Of a stretch of 64,000 nucleotides of DNA, positions 8,166 to 17,014 are shown in pieces. Under the pieces are notes generated by a model that made no database searches, was not told the DNA's origin, and saw nothing but the letters and a program-made list of their open reading frames with translations. The DNA comes from C00003060 sp964430705. GTDB lineage: Bacteria > Desulfobacterota > Desulfobacteria > Desulfobacterales > C00003060. Position 1 is the first letter of the stretch. Each line of letters opens with the position of its first letter. A program made the translations under genes and the position numbers. The stretch is from the NCBI GenBank assembly GCA_964430705.1, contig CAYSGJ010000178.1:15320-79319 (forward strand), read 5' to 3'.

Positions 8166-9647
8166 TTACGTCCCCGTTATGTTGCTCACGACCATACTGG
8201 CCAATTCGAGAAAAGGTTCCGGATAAAAGAGCATTATCATGGAAATCAGGGCGGTAATCACCAGGGGCACCACGCAAAATACAGGCGCCTCTTTCACCGT
8301 GTTTTCAAACATGGCCTCTTTCGGCGTACAAAAGAAAGCCTTGTAGACAAAAGGCATGAAATAGGCTGCATTGAGCAAAGAGCTGGCGAGCAATACAAAT
8401 AGAATAGGCATCTGGTCGGCCTGAAGGGAGCCCAGCACAAGATACCACTTACTCAAAAACCCCCCGCACGGGGGCATGCCGATAATACTCAATGCGGCGA
8501 TAAAAAAAGCCGTCAGCGTCACGGGCATTCTCCTGCCGATCCCGACCATCTCGCTGATGTTCTTTTTTCCGGTAGCCACAAAGATTGCACCGGCGCAGAA
8601 AAAGAGCGTGATCTTGCCGAAGGCGTGCATGGCAATGTGCATCATGCCGCCGGTCATGCCTTTGGGCGAAAGCAACCCGACACCCAACACAATGTAGGAA
8701 AGCTGGGCAATGGTGGAAAAAGCAAGGAGTCGCTTCAGGTTGTCCTGAGAAAGGGCAATGAAAGACCCAACCAAAATGGTCACGGATGCCACATAAACGA
8801 TGGGAACACCCAGGTTCAGAGAAGACAACAGGTCCGTCCCAAACACCCCGGTCAGAACGCGAACAATACTGAACACCCCCACCTTGACAACAGCCACGGC
8901 ATGCAGCAATGCGCTCACCGGGGTAGGCGCCACCATGGCTGCCGGAAGCCACGAGTGAAACGGCATGATTCCGGCTTTGGCAAACCCAAAAATGAACATG
9001 AACAAAAGCAGCCCGATCAAGCCCTTAGAAGCCCCGGCTCCGGCTAGAAATCCCTGCTTGCCGAATTCAAGGGTTCCGGTCAAACTGTATGATATCAGCA
9101 TGGCCGGCAACAAGAGCCCGATAGAGGTTCCCACAATGTAGAGCAAATATTTTCGCCCCGAGCTTCGCGCTTCATGGTCCTGATGGTGCGTGACCAGAGG
9201 ATACGTGGCAAAGGAAAGCATCTCATAAAACAGATACAAGGTCAGGAGGTTTCCTGAAAAGGCCACGCCGATGGTGGCGGAAAGAGCAAAGGCAAAGAAA
9301 CAAAAATAGCGGGTCTGGCTGTGCTCGTCCAGGCCTCGCATATAGCCTATGGAATAGGCCGAGGTAATAATCCACAAGGATGAGGCTACCAGGGCAAAGA
9401 TCATTCCCAGGGCGTCGACCCGGAACTTGATGGCCACCCCCGGTATAACCTCGGCCACCGTATAGACGATTTCCGTTCCCTGTAAAACGAGCGGTACCAT
9501 GGAGGCCACAATGAGGAACTTTGCAACCGCGGCCACAAAGGTCCATGTCTCGCGAACATTGGGGGCCCGGCTGGACACCAGCATGGGGGTGACCAAAAGA
9601 GATGCCAATACCGCCAACAAAGGCTTAATTGATGTGATCGTTTCCAT
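8166..9647 (-). CDS. mrpD: antiporter subunit MrpD-like (NuoL/M/N family), second copy
   Basis: 493 residues with ~14 membrane helices. Signature positions for ion translocation are present: Glu in YLFYEMLSFATYP, Lys in FGFAKAGIMPFHSWLPAAMVAP, His in SALLHAVAVVKVGVF and the later Lys in DNLKRLLAFST. The HSWLP and APTPVSALLHA motifs are diagnostic of the family. It lies 21 bp after the first mrpD copy and 2 bp before a small membrane protein, all on one transcript. Confidence 0.88.
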   Translation of the reverse strand: METITSIKPLLAVLASLLVTPMLVSSRAPNVRETWTFVAAVAKFLIVASMVPLVLQGTEIVYTVAEVIPGVAIKFRVDALGMIFALVASSLWIITSAYSIGYMRGLDEHSQTRYFCFFAFALSATIGVAFSGNLLTLYLFYEMLSFATYPLVTHHQDHEARSSGRKYLLYIVGTSIGLLLPAMLISYSLTGTLEFGKQGFLAGAGASKGLIGLLLFMFIFGFAKAGIMPFHSWLPAAMVAPTPVSALLHAVAVVKVGVFSIVRVLTGVFGTDLLSSLNLGVPIVYVASVTILVGSFIALSQDNLKRLLAFSTIAQLSYIVLGVGLLSPKGMTGGMMHIAMHAFGKITLFFCAGAIFVATGKKNISEMVGIGRRMPVTLTAFFIAALSIIGMPPCGGFLSKWYLVLGSLQADQMPILFVLLASSLLNAAYFMPFVYKAFFCTPKEAMFENTVKEAPVFCVVPLVITALISMIMLFYPEPFLELASMVVSNITGT

Positions 9648-9668
9648 AGATACCCTATTCCATCTTTG

Positions 9669-11177
9669 TCAAACCAGGCCCTTTGGTATAGCGAAATGGA
9701 CAATGTGCTCTACGATGTCGCCGGTATACAAACCAACCACGACCAAGCCCGCAGCCACGATTAACAGCGGAACCAGCATGCTCAGGGGCGCTTCATCCAT
9801 AGGCGCGGGGGGTTTAGAATGATGATCATGTCCATGCCCGTGGTGATCGGCAAAAGGTTCGTAGTAACCGATCTCGATGATCCTGAAGAACAAAACCACG
9901 CAAACCAGACTGCTGAAGATCAGGGCAACCATAAAACCGTAATGTCCGGCCTGGATGGCCCCGGTGATCAGATACCATTTACTGAAAAAACCACAGGTGG
10001 GAGGAACCCCGATGATGGACATGGCCGCAAGGACAAAGGCTCCCATGGTAAAAGGCATTTTTCTGAACAACCCCTTGAGGTCCTCAAAGTCTGCACCTTT
10101 TGTTTTATAAACAATACAGCCCACGGCAAGAAACGCACATAGCGTCATGATGGCATCGTTTGCAATGTGGAGGATGGCGCCGGTCATTCCGGCACGGTTT
10201 CCCAGCCAGGCCCCGCCAACCATGTAACCCACTTCTGCGATAATGATATAGGTCAGCATCTTTTTCAGATTTCGCTCTGCCAATGCCATGATGGCGCCTA
10301 TAAATATGGCAAGCACGGCAAGCCAGACCACGGCCTCGCTCACCGCAATGGCTTCAAACGCGAACGCCGGGGTGAAGACCGTCAATATCAGGCGGATCAT
10401 CACGTATATCATGACCTTGGTGACGAGGGGGGCGATCAAGCTGCTTGCTGCCGAAGGCGCATAGGTGTAAGCATTGGGCAACCAGGCGTGAAGCGGGAAA
10501 AACGCCATCTTAAGCCACACGCCCACCATGCAAATGAGAAAAGCCGCGAAAACAGCCTTCGACTGATACAGATCGGGGAGGAGCCTCGCAATATCTGCCA
10601 TATTCAATGAGCCTGTGACGATGTACAGGTATCCCACCCCCAGAAGATAAAAACACGCGCCGATGGTGCCCATGTACAAATAGTTGAGGGTTGCAAGCGC
10701 CGCCCGGTCTTTGTGCCCCATGGCGAGCATGCCGTAGCCGGTTAATGCGGCAACCTCGAGCAACACGTAGAGATTGAAGGCGTCCCCCGTAGCCGAGATA
10801 CCCAAAAGGCCGGTGACCATGAGCACATACAGGGTGTAAAAGGATCCCGCTTTTTCTGAAAACTCTTCTTCGATGCTCCTCTTGCCGGCCACAAGATTCA
10901 CCAGGGCCACGATGGATACCACGGCCAGCACCAAAGCGTTCAAGTGGTCCACGTAATAGGCGATACCCCACGGGGGAGGCCATCCGCCTAAACGGTAGAC
11001 GATAACCCCATGATCCACGACTTGCCGCAGCAAGCCGATAGAACAGTAGGCGGACACGCTCAGCGCGGCCACCGCAATGGGAAAACACAGCCTTCTATTG
11101 GCCCAGCCGGCAGCACTGATAACAAGGGCCGACAAGAGCGGAACAACAATGAGGAGTGCAGGGTATTGTTGGCTCAT
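9669..11177 (-). CDS. mrpD: Na+/H+ antiporter subunit MrpD
   Basis: 502 residues, ~14 membrane helices. Glu in LYVLLEVAALTGYGM, Lys in WLKMAFFPLHAWLPNAY and the APSAASSLIAPLVTKVMIYVMIR stretch mark it as MrpD. It follows mrpC directly (4-bp overlap), as in every Mrp operon, so this is the canonical D copy among three paralogs. A His-rich loop near the C-terminus (HHGHGHDHHSKPP) is unusual and could bind metal. Confidence 0.9.
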   Translation of the reverse strand: MSQQYPALLIVVPLLSALVISAAGWANRRLCFPIAVAALSVSAYCSIGLLRQVVDHGVIVYRLGGWPPPWGIAYYVDHLNALVLAVVSIVALVNLVAGKRSIEEEFSEKAGSFYTLYVLMVTGLLGISATGDAFNLYVLLEVAALTGYGMLAMGHKDRAALATLNYLYMGTIGACFYLLGVGYLYIVTGSLNMADIARLLPDLYQSKAVFAAFLICMVGVWLKMAFFPLHAWLPNAYTYAPSAASSLIAPLVTKVMIYVMIRLILTVFTPAFAFEAIAVSEAVVWLAVLAIFIGAIMALAERNLKKMLTYIIIAEVGYMVGGAWLGNRAGMTGAILHIANDAIMTLCAFLAVGCIVYKTKGADFEDLKGLFRKMPFTMGAFVLAAMSIIGVPPTCGFFSKWYLITGAIQAGHYGFMVALIFSSLVCVVLFFRIIEIGYYEPFADHHGHGHDHHSKPPAPMDEAPLSMLVPLLIVAAGLVVVGLYTGDIVEHIVHFAIPKGLV

Positions 11178-11581
11178 TTTTTCCTTAATTTGGCTAGGAT
11201 TTCGTCTTCTTCCAACGTCCCGAATCGCCTGTAGACCTTAATGGCCAATGCAAGGGCCACCCCCAGAGTGGCCACCCCCACCACGATGGCGGTAAGCATC
11301 AACACATGGGGCAAGGGATTCATATAGTCCACGGCATGAAAGGCATGAGCAACCGTTCCGTGGGCATCGCCGTGGGCGTGCTCCAGGATAGGAATGGTGG
11401 CCCCTCTTTTTGCGCCGATAGACACATAAAACAAGATGATGGCCGTCTGAAAGATATTGACGCCAATAATCTTTTTTACCAGATTGTTTTTGGCGATAAT
11501 GGCCCACAGGCCGATCATCATCAATGTGATGTAGATCCAGTAATTGTACTTGGCAACCACGGCCTGAATGAAATCTTCCAT
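11174..11581 (-). CDS. mrpC: antiporter subunit MrpC (NuoK-like)
   Basis: 135 residues, three membrane helices: IYITLMMIGLWAII, IIGVNIFQTAIILFYVSIG and LMLTAIVVGVATLGVALALAI. NPLPHVLMLTAIVVG matches the conserved DPLPQALVLTAIVI of MrpC/MnhC. A His-rich insertion (HAHGDAHGTVAHAFHAV) lies between helices 2 and 3. The start overlaps nothing upstream; its stop overlaps mrpD by 4 bp. Confidence 0.9.
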   Translation of the reverse strand: MEDFIQAVVAKYNYWIYITLMMIGLWAIIAKNNLVKKIIGVNIFQTAIILFYVSIGAKRGATIPILEHAHGDAHGTVAHAFHAVDYMNPLPHVLMLTAIVVGVATLGVALALAIKVYRRFGTLEEDEILAKLRKK

Positions 11582-11584
11582 AGT

Positions 11585-12409
11585 CTAGAGCCCTTCGTCG
11601 TATCTGCCCCGCGATGCGACAACGTTGTAAATCCAAATCATGGCGGTCAAGACGGCCACCCCCACCCCGATCTCTACAAGGAGAATGCCGTGAGACCTGG
11701 CGGTTATGGGATCCACATGGAGGATCGATGCCAGGGCGGCGTAGTCGAGAAAGTTGAGCCCCAAAAGCAGACACAAGGCCCCCGTGCCTGCAAAGATGAG
11801 AACGCCGACCGCACAAAGAACGCCCACGGTTTTTTCCGCTATCCTGCCCACCGCCGTTCTCAAATCATTGGAAATGGCAAAAAGAATAATGCTTGCACCA
11901 AAAATCACCCCTCCCTGAAATCCGCCGCCGGGGCTGTGATGTCCGTGGGCAATCACGTAAAGGGCAAACAGTTGTATGAACGGAACAAGCAATCGACAAA
12001 TGGTCTTGATGATCAAATCATGCGGCGTCCAGGAGGCATCGATCCTTTCGAAGTCGTCCGACGAGGGAATCTTGCCCTCTTTCAGTCGGATAGTCACACC
12101 GGTCAGGACGTGACGGTACAGCCTTTCACCCGGATCCTCCCTTAAGGAGACGCGCAACAGGAAAAAGCAGACCACGGCGGCGGAAAAGATCACCGCCGTC
12201 TCGAACATGGTGTCAAATCCCCGATAGTCTCCAAGCACCGCAGTCACAATATTGGGAACGGACGTTTCCTCCAAAGTCTTTTCGATATAGCGTGGGGATA
12301 GATAGGTACTGGCAGGCGAAGCCGGGTCCGCCCACCCGGGAAAATCAGCGGCGGCATAGACAAGAAGGGCCCCTGTGATAGCCGCTATGATCAAACCTAT
12401 GATTTTCAA
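11585..12409 (-). CDS. fused MbhE-like / MrpB antiporter subunit
   Basis: 274 residues. Residues ~1-90 resemble archaeal MbhE (C-terminal piece of MrpA), with SVPNIVTAVLGDYRGFDTMFE; residues ~125-274 are MrpB/MnhB, with PFIQLFALYVIAHGHHSPGGGFQGG. The start is TTG at 12409, chosen because GGAGG lies 8 bp upstream and TTGA overlaps the stop of the preceding gene; longer frames upstream lie in that gene. The fusion of two normally separate subunits keeps the gene order of archaeal Mbh modules. Confidence 0.82.
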   Translation of the reverse strand: MKIIGLIIAAITGALLVYAAADFPGWADPASPASTYLSPRYIEKTLEETSVPNIVTAVLGDYRGFDTMFETAVIFSAAVVCFFLLRVSLREDPGERLYRHVLTGVTIRLKEGKIPSSDDFERIDASWTPHDLIIKTICRLLVPFIQLFALYVIAHGHHSPGGGFQGGVIFGASIILFAISNDLRTAVGRIAEKTVGVLCAVGVLIFAGTGALCLLLGLNFLDYAALASILHVDPITARSHGILLVEIGVGVAVLTAMIWIYNVVASRGRYDEGL

Positions 12410-12651
12410 TCTTTGGTCCTCCTTGTGGTACGAAACACCGCGCCGACGAAAAAGACCGTGCTTACGCCCGCTCCCACAGAGGCTTCGGTGAAAGCCACGT
12501 CCACCGCGCCCATAATAGTCCACAGCAAGCACATCATGAAACTGTAGGCCCCAAACAGGATGGCGGCCCCCAATAAATCCTTGACCATGAGAGCGCCGAT
12601 GCCACACACGACGACCAGCGTCAGAATGGCCAAATCGAGCTGCCAGACCAT
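12406..12651 (-). CDS. MbhD-like subunit (DUF4040, middle piece of MrpA)
   Basis: 81 residues, three membrane helices, with LLGAAILFGAYSFMMCLLWTIMGAVDVAFTEASVGAG split here as GAVDVAFTEASVGAG, the DUF4040 signature found in MrpA and as separate MbhD in archaeal hydrogenases. The start at 12651 follows AAAGGAGG; the longer frame upstream is the mrpG coding region. It overlaps the next gene by TTGA. Confidence 0.85.
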   Translation of the reverse strand: MVWQLDLAILTLVVVCGIGALMVKDLLGAAILFGAYSFMMCLLWTIMGAVDVAFTEASVGAGVSTVFFVGAVFRTTRRTKD

Positions 12652-12655
12652 GAAA

Positions 12656-12979
12656 CTACCTCCTTTCGTCTCCCTTGACCCAGGGTTCCAGGCCCGCCCG
12701 GACCCCGGCGTCCACAATGGCATGGGTGGCTGTCGGGCTGGAGAGAAAAACGAAAACCGAAATCATAAGGATCTTAACGCTCGTCAGCAATGCCAAGAGG
12801 GAAAAATGGTGGAGATTAAAAAGGGCCAGGCCCAACAAGGCCAATAACGAGCCTACCGTATCCAGCTTACCGGCCGGATGGAGCCTCGAATAAAAGTCGG
12901 GCATCCGCAATATCCCGACAGCACCACCGGTAAAGAAAAATAGGCCCCCAACAACCAGCAATACCACGATGATATCCAT
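12656..12979 (-). CDS. mrpG: antiporter subunit MrpG
   Basis: 107 residues, three helices. GAVGILRMPDFYSRLHPAGKLDTVGS is the MrpG/MnhG hallmark (RLPDxYxRxHAxxKxxTLG in homologs). A tail after the last helix is short and charged. It sits 55 bp after mrpF and 4 bp before the DUF4040 gene. Confidence 0.9.
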   Translation of the reverse strand: MDIIVVLLVVGGLFFFTGGAVGILRMPDFYSRLHPAGKLDTVGSLLALLGLALFNLHHFSLLALLTSVKILMISVFVFLSSPTATHAIVDAGVRAGLEPWVKGDERR

Positions 12980-13034
12980 AGTGTCCTATCTCCTGAATGC
13001 GGCTTTTTCTCGGTGAGCAATAACCGAATCCCAA

Positions 13035-13316
13035 TCACGTACTTTCATCAAACAGCCCTTTGCGCTTCTGAAAATACCTCGACGCCGCCAATACGGCGAT
13101 GAAGTTCAGCATGGCATAGGCCAGGGCGATGTCCACGAACATTTCCACCCGTTGGTAGATAAGGCCGATAAGGATGAGCAGTACGGCCGTTTTGCTTCCA
13201 ATGGCATTCACCCCGATCATCCGGTCCACCACCGTCGGCCCGAAGAGGCCTCGATACAACGAAAGAACCATGAGAAAAGCCAAATATAGCCCTGTGTACA
13301 AAAAAAACGTATCCAT
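13035..13316 (-). CDS. mrpF: antiporter subunit MrpF
   Basis: 93 residues, three helices. LYRGLFGPTVVDRMIGVNAIGSKTAV and EMFVDIALAYAMLNFIAVLAASRY match MrpF/MnhF (GPTxxDRVxAxD...; ALLxFxxTVALARY). Its start codon overlaps the last base of mrpE. Confidence 0.9.
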   Translation of the reverse strand: MDTFFLYTGLYLAFLMVLSLYRGLFGPTVVDRMIGVNAIGSKTAVLLILIGLIYQRVEMFVDIALAYAMLNFIAVLAASRYFQKRKGLFDEST

Positions 13317-13888
13317 TAGTCCTCACTAAATGTTCTGGAAACCCTTGCCTCCATTTCGCCGGGCAAAGGATCACCGGAAACCTTATCAATGGCGTGCACC
13401 TTGAAATCACCGTCTACCGTCACATACACCGTAATGGTCCCGGGGGTGAGCGTCATGGAGTTGGCAAAGGTCACCAGGGACAACTCGCTTTTTAATGAGC
13501 TTCGAAATTTGATGATCCTGGGGTCAATCAGGTCCATCATTCTGGGATGAAACACCAGATAGGTCACGTGAAGACTTGCCTTGCCTATCTGGACAAGCAG
13601 CCACGGCAGGTATAAGACAAAGCGAACCCACTGACCCAAAAGCCCTTTTGGCTTGGCGGGAAACAAAAGGTCGCCGGAAAGATACGCAACGATCGCACAG
13701 GAAATGACCCCGAGGCTCAGATGAAAAGCATCAAACTGTCCCGAAAGCAAAACCCAAACGCCTGCCATGATGATAAAGGTCATGATAAAGGGAAAGAAAT
13801 GGAAGGTATTGCGTCGAGCGCTCTTAGAATCCGAACGGTTTTTACCGGAAGTAACGGCGGCCGAATCTTTTCGCATTGCATGACCCAC
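13316..13888 (-). CDS. mrpE: antiporter subunit MrpE
   Basis: 190 residues. A basic N-terminus is followed by two or three membrane helices and a soluble C-terminal domain containing SELSLVTFANSMTLTPGTITVYV, the MrpE/MnhE signature (LANSITLTPGTxTv). It is the first gene of the Mrp operon. The start may be at 13888 (MGHAMRK) or 4 codons later. A sigma-54 promoter lies 80 bp upstream. Confidence 0.9.
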   Translation of the reverse strand: MGHAMRKDSAAVTSGKNRSDSKSARRNTFHFFPFIMTFIIMAGVWVLLSGQFDAFHLSLGVISCAIVAYLSGDLLFPAKPKGLLGQWVRFVLYLPWLLVQIGKASLHVTYLVFHPRMMDLIDPRIIKFRSSLKSELSLVTFANSMTLTPGTITVYVTVDGDFKVHAIDKVSGDPLPGEMEARVSRTFSED

Positions 13889-13967
13889 GTATTGCCTCCT
13901 CCTTGCAACGAAGAACCTTGCATTATTACCGGGGCGGTTCGAAGTCCGTAAATGTCATCAGCAAACG

Positions 13968-13984
13968 AGCAAGGCATGTGCCAA
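13968..13984 (-). promoter_or_regulatory. sigma-54 (-24/-12) promoter of the Mrp operon
   Basis: Minus strand: TTGGCAC-ATGCC-TTGCT, matching the YTGGCACG-N4-TTGCW consensus at nearly all key positions with the required 10 bases between GG and GC. The predicted start point is near 13956, giving a leader of about 70 nt to mrpE. An activator gene is divergently encoded next door. Confidence 0.82.
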
Positions 13985-14069
13985 GCTGTATACCTCGCAT
14001 CGCAGACTCAATAACATATTGGTTTCATAATATTTTACGAGATGTGCCGCGCAAGCGCCCACGAAACAT

Positions 14070-14091
14070 TATCGGCATTTTTTTGCCGATA
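14070..14091. promoter_or_regulatory. palindromic upstream activator site (Mrp operon)
   Basis: Arms TATCGGCA and TGCCGATA separated by six T, a perfect inverted repeat of 8 bp. It lies 114-135 bp upstream of the predicted sigma-54 start point, the usual enhancer distance. A second palindrome with the same length and near-identical bases is at 18386-18407, in front of the other sigma-54 promoter of the window. Confidence 0.7.
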
Positions 14092-14111
14092 CATAGGCGC
14101 TTTTAGTAAAA

Positions 14112-14140
14112 TTGACATGTTTTTGCCGGTTTGCTATCCT
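14112..14140 (+). promoter_or_regulatory. sigma-70-type promoter of the activator gene
   Basis: TTGACA at 14112-14117, 17-bp spacer, TATCCT at 14135-14140; about 85-90 bp before the activator's start codon. The spacer includes TTTTTGCCGG, similar to one arm of the palindrome, so the activator could also control its own gene. Confidence 0.65.
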
Positions 14141-14233
14141 GTTCGCCATTGCCGGGTCGGATTGCCGAATCTTGTTTGTGATTTTCGATGCCCGGGTGTT
14201 TTATGGGTCTGGAAAAGCGGAAGGAGTATCTCC

Positions 14234-15316
14234 ATGAGCCCCAATCGTGTTGCTTTGCACGGCCACATCGAGCCGGATTTATTCCCGGAGTTTGTAGTGG
14301 TTAGCCAACACATGCGTGCTGTTATGAAAACGGTGCACCAAGTCGCACGGTTCGACGCCAATGTATTGATCCATGGAGAGTCGGGAACAGGCAAGGAGCT
14401 GCTGGCACGCATCATGCACCAAAAAAGCAATCGCAAGGACAAGCCGTTTGTCCCTGTAAATTGCGGCACCCTGTCGGGGGAGCTTTTTGAAAGCAAGCTT
14501 TTTGGCCATGAAGTCGGAGCTTTTACCGGGGCCACTAGAAAAACCAAGGGCCGTTTTGAACAGGCCAACCATGGAACCTTGTTTCTCGATGAGGTTTCAG
14601 AGGTTTCGCAACGAAACCAGGTCAATTTTCTTCGGGTCTTGGAAGATGGGTGTTTCCGCAGAATCGGGGGTGAGGTTTCCACCAAGGTGGATGTACGCAT
14701 CATTGCGGCCACCAACAAGGACCTTGCCGCAGAGGTACAGGCCCATCGCTTTCGGCAAGATCTCTACTATCGTCTTCAGGTCATCCCCATCAATCTGCTA
14801 CCACTGAGGAAGCGCAGGGAGGCCATTCCGCATCTGGTAGATTATTTTTTGAAACGCTTTTCAACCATTTATCAGAGCCCAAGACTCTCGGTGGAACCGG
14901 AAGCCCTTCGATATCTGGTCTCTTGCGACTGGCCGGGCAATATCAGAGAGCTGAAAAATCTCATGGAAAGATTGGCCTTGACGGTTCGGGGACCGGTGAT
15001 TTCCAAAGAAGATTTTCCGGAAGATTTTGTTTTCACGCATTCAGGCGAGGTATCGCGGACGGAGCCTGCAGCGCCGGAAACAGCCACTGCAATGAGCAAC
15101 CGTGTCGTCGCCGGCGGCATCGAACCGCTCCGAAAAGCCCGAAAGCGGGTTGAAAAAACGCTGATATTGCGGGCGCTGGAAACCACGGGCGGCCGGAGAG
15201 CAAAGGCGGCGGAACTGCTTGACATAAAAGCCAGAACGTTGCGACAGAAAATGAGCGACTACGGTATCGTGTTCCCGAGAACACGGAAGAAGAAAGGGAA
15301 AAAAACGTCGTTTTAG
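14234..15316 (+). CDS. sigma-54-dependent activator lacking a regulatory domain (PspF-like architecture)
   Basis: 360 residues. The AAA+ domain starts almost at once: Walker A GESGTGKE at 48-55, the sigma-54-contacting GAFTGA loop at 95-100, Walker B LFLDEV, and the R-finger region in FRQDLYYRL. A linker leads to a C-terminal Fis-type helix-turn-helix (RRAKAAELLDIKARTLRQKM). Nothing precedes the ATPase that could serve as a receiver, GAF or PAS domain, so control must come from a partner protein or expression. AAGGAG lies 7 bp before ATG 14234. Probably activates the divergent Mrp operon and the CBS-domain gene. Confidence 0.92.
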   Translation: MSPNRVALHGHIEPDLFPEFVVVSQHMRAVMKTVHQVARFDANVLIHGESGTGKELLARIMHQKSNRKDKPFVPVNCGTLSGELFESKLFGHEVGAFTGATRKTKGRFEQANHGTLFLDEVSEVSQRNQVNFLRVLEDGCFRRIGGEVSTKVDVRIIAATNKDLAAEVQAHRFRQDLYYRLQVIPINLLPLRKRREAIPHLVDYFLKRFSTIYQSPRLSVEPEALRYLVSCDWPGNIRELKNLMERLALTVRGPVISKEDFPEDFVFTHSGEVSRTEPAAPETATAMSNRVVAGGIEPLRKARKRVEKTLILRALETTGGRRAKAAELLDIKARTLRQKMSDYGIVFPRTRKKKGKKTSF

Positions 15317-15383
15317 TGCACTGCTGCGCAACGGCTGTCATGGATATGGGCAATAAAAAATGCACCGGCCAGAAGGAGACACG

Positions 15384-15812
15384 ATGAAGCCCCGGCTTTT
15401 ACTCGTGGATGACGAAGAGATGTATGTTGAGTATCTCTCGAAGCGATTGATAAACCGTGGCTACGATGTGACCAAGTGCCTGACCGGAGAGGAAGCACTC
15501 AGGAAAATTCGGGACGGGGATTTTGACGTCATCATCCTTGATGTGCTGTTGCCGGGCATTGACGGCATCGAAACGCTCCGGGAAATCAACAAATACAAAC
15601 CGCTTTGCGAAGTGATCATGCTGACCGGTCATGCCTCGTTGGAGTCCGGCATTGAGGGGATGAAATTGGGGGCTTTCGATTATTTGAGAAAACCTTGCGA
15701 TACGGAGGAGTTGGTAGCAAAAATCGACCAAGCCTATCATAAGAAGTTGGACCAAGAAGAACGGATTCGCGACACCAAGCGGCGTTACCAAGGCAAGGAA
15801 GGCAGTCAATAA
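15384..15812 (+). CDS. single-domain response regulator
   Basis: 142 residues, a CheY-like receiver with D9/D10, phospho-acceptor D53 in IILDVLLPGIDG, Thr in MLTGHAS and Lys in LRKPCDTEEL, then a short basic helix. No output domain. GGAG precedes the start. It shares EYLSKRL with the receiver at 17001, so the two are likely paralogs served by the PAS kinase between them. It could relay a signal to the receiver-less activator encoded 67 bp upstream. Confidence 0.88.
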   Translation: MKPRLLLVDDEEMYVEYLSKRLINRGYDVTKCLTGEEALRKIRDGDFDVIILDVLLPGIDGIETLREINKYKPLCEVIMLTGHASLESGIEGMKLGAFDYLRKPCDTEELVAKIDQAYHKKLDQEERIRDTKRRYQGKEGSQ

Positions 15813-15814
15813 AA

Positions 15815-15859
15815 AAGGCGCGTAGATGAAAACCGTTGCGCTAGGAAGCTGGGCGCCTT
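15815..15859 (-). terminator. terminator after the PAS histidine kinase
   Basis: On the minus strand AAGGCGC pairs with GCGCCTT around a long loop that can itself fold, followed by TTTTTTATT. It begins at the kinase stop codon. Confidence 0.6.
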
Positions 15860-17014
15860 CTAGCCGATGGGTATGCGGATAGTAAACGTGGATCCCGTTC
15901 CGACGGTACTTTCAAAGGTGATCGCGCCGCCAAGCCGCTGAATAATATTCTGACAGATCGACAGACCCAGGCCTGTGCCCCTGCCGGGAGGCTTGGTGGT
16001 ATAGAAAAGGCGGAACATCTTTTCTTGTGCCTCTTCCGGAATGCCGACGCCGTTGTCTTGAATATCCACCCGGACATCCGGACCCACCTTTTTTGTGCGC
16101 ATCCCAATCTTTCCGTCTTGGTCGCCCTTGTCCAAAACAGCATGAATGGCATTGGTAACGACATTGACAAAAACCTGTTGCAACAATCGGGGATCGGAGT
16201 TCACCACAAGCGGATCTTCGGCAAGCTGAAAATCCACAGTGATGGGACTATGTTTTAATTCCGGACTGAGCAGATCAACCGTTTCCCGGAGAACCTCGTT
16301 GACGTCGAATTCCGTTTTTGTCGGGTCGGTTTGCCTTGTAAAGTCAAGTAGTTTATGGGTGATATGGCGACCACGCCTGGTCTGCGCCGCGATTTTGCTC
16401 AGGGTATCTGAAAGTTCTTGGCGGTCCTCCGGGGCCAGCCCCTGCGCGTCGGAAACAACCTCCTGCGCCCATCCGGACGCCTCGCTGATCACAGCCAAAG
16501 GATTGTTGATTTCGTGGGCCACCCCGGCAGCAATGCGACCGATCTCGGCGAGCCTGTCCACCTGAACCAGATCATCCTGAAGTTTTTTCCATTGGGTGAT
16601 GTCGTTGCAAACACCCACGGTACCGACAATCTTGCCCGCCCTGTTGGTTAGGCTCATCAAAGAAGCATGGCAGTGGACCGTATGTCCCTCTTTGTGTCGA
16701 AAGTGGAAGTCCAGCGTCAGGGCGCAGCCATCAACCTGACAACCTTTTATCACGTGTTCAAACGCATTGGGATCTTCAGCGAAATCACTAATAGACCGGC
16801 CTATGACCTCGCCCAGCGAATAGCCCAGGACCTTCTCAGCCCCGGCGCTGAAAGATATCACAATCCCTGTCACGTCTGTGGCAAAGATCATGTCCGTAGA
16901 GTTCTGTAAAATGCAATGAAGGTAACCCCTGGTTTGATGCAGCTCTATCTTATAGCTTTCCAGCTCTCGGGTTACCTTCTTGAGTTCGGATGCTACAGCA
17001 TTATTCGATTCCAT
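15860..17014 (-). CDS. PAS-domain histidine kinase, soluble
   Basis: 384 residues. A coiled coil (~1-35) precedes a PAS domain (~40-155, ILQNSTDMIFATDVTGIVISF...GVCNDIT), a HisKA domain with the phospho-His in GVAHEINNPLAV, and a HATPase with NAIHA, DNGVGIP and GRGTGLGLSI. No membrane helix, so it senses a cytoplasmic cue. The start at 17014 (MESNNAVA) overlaps the end of the upstream receiver gene by 14 bp; an earlier in-frame ATG lies deeper in that gene. Probably phosphorylates the receiver encoded just upstream. Confidence 0.9.
   Translation of the reverse strand: MESNNAVASELKKVTRELESYKIELHQTRGYLHCILQNSTDMIFATDVTGIVISFSAGAEKVLGYSLGEVIGRSISDFAEDPNAFEHVIKGCQVDGCALTLDFHFRHKEGHTVHCHASLMSLTNRAGKIVGTVGVCNDITQWKKLQDDLVQVDRLAEIGRIAAGVAHEINNPLAVISEASGWAQEVVSDAQGLAPEDRQELSDTLSKIAAQTRRGRHITHKLLDFTRQTDPTKTEFDVNEVLRETVDLLSPELKHSPITVDFQLAEDPLVVNSDPRLLQQVFVNVVTNAIHAVLDKGDQDGKIGMRTKKVGPDVRVDIQDNGVGIPEEAQEKMFRLFYTTKPPGRGTGLGLSICQNIIQRLGGAITFESTVGTGSTFTIRIPIG

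Larger units (their letters stand above)
13889..14233. other. divergent control region between mrpE and the sigma-54 activator gene
   Basis: Contains a -24/-12 promoter facing mrpE, a 22-bp palindrome in the middle and a sigma-70 promoter facing the activator gene, each listed separately. The spacer of the activator promoter also carries a half-site-like TTTTTGCCGGTT. Confidence 0.7.

Noticed and set aside
14398..14416. TGGCACG-CATC-ATGC within the activator gene
   Set aside because: Internal to coding sequence, and no gene begins just downstream.
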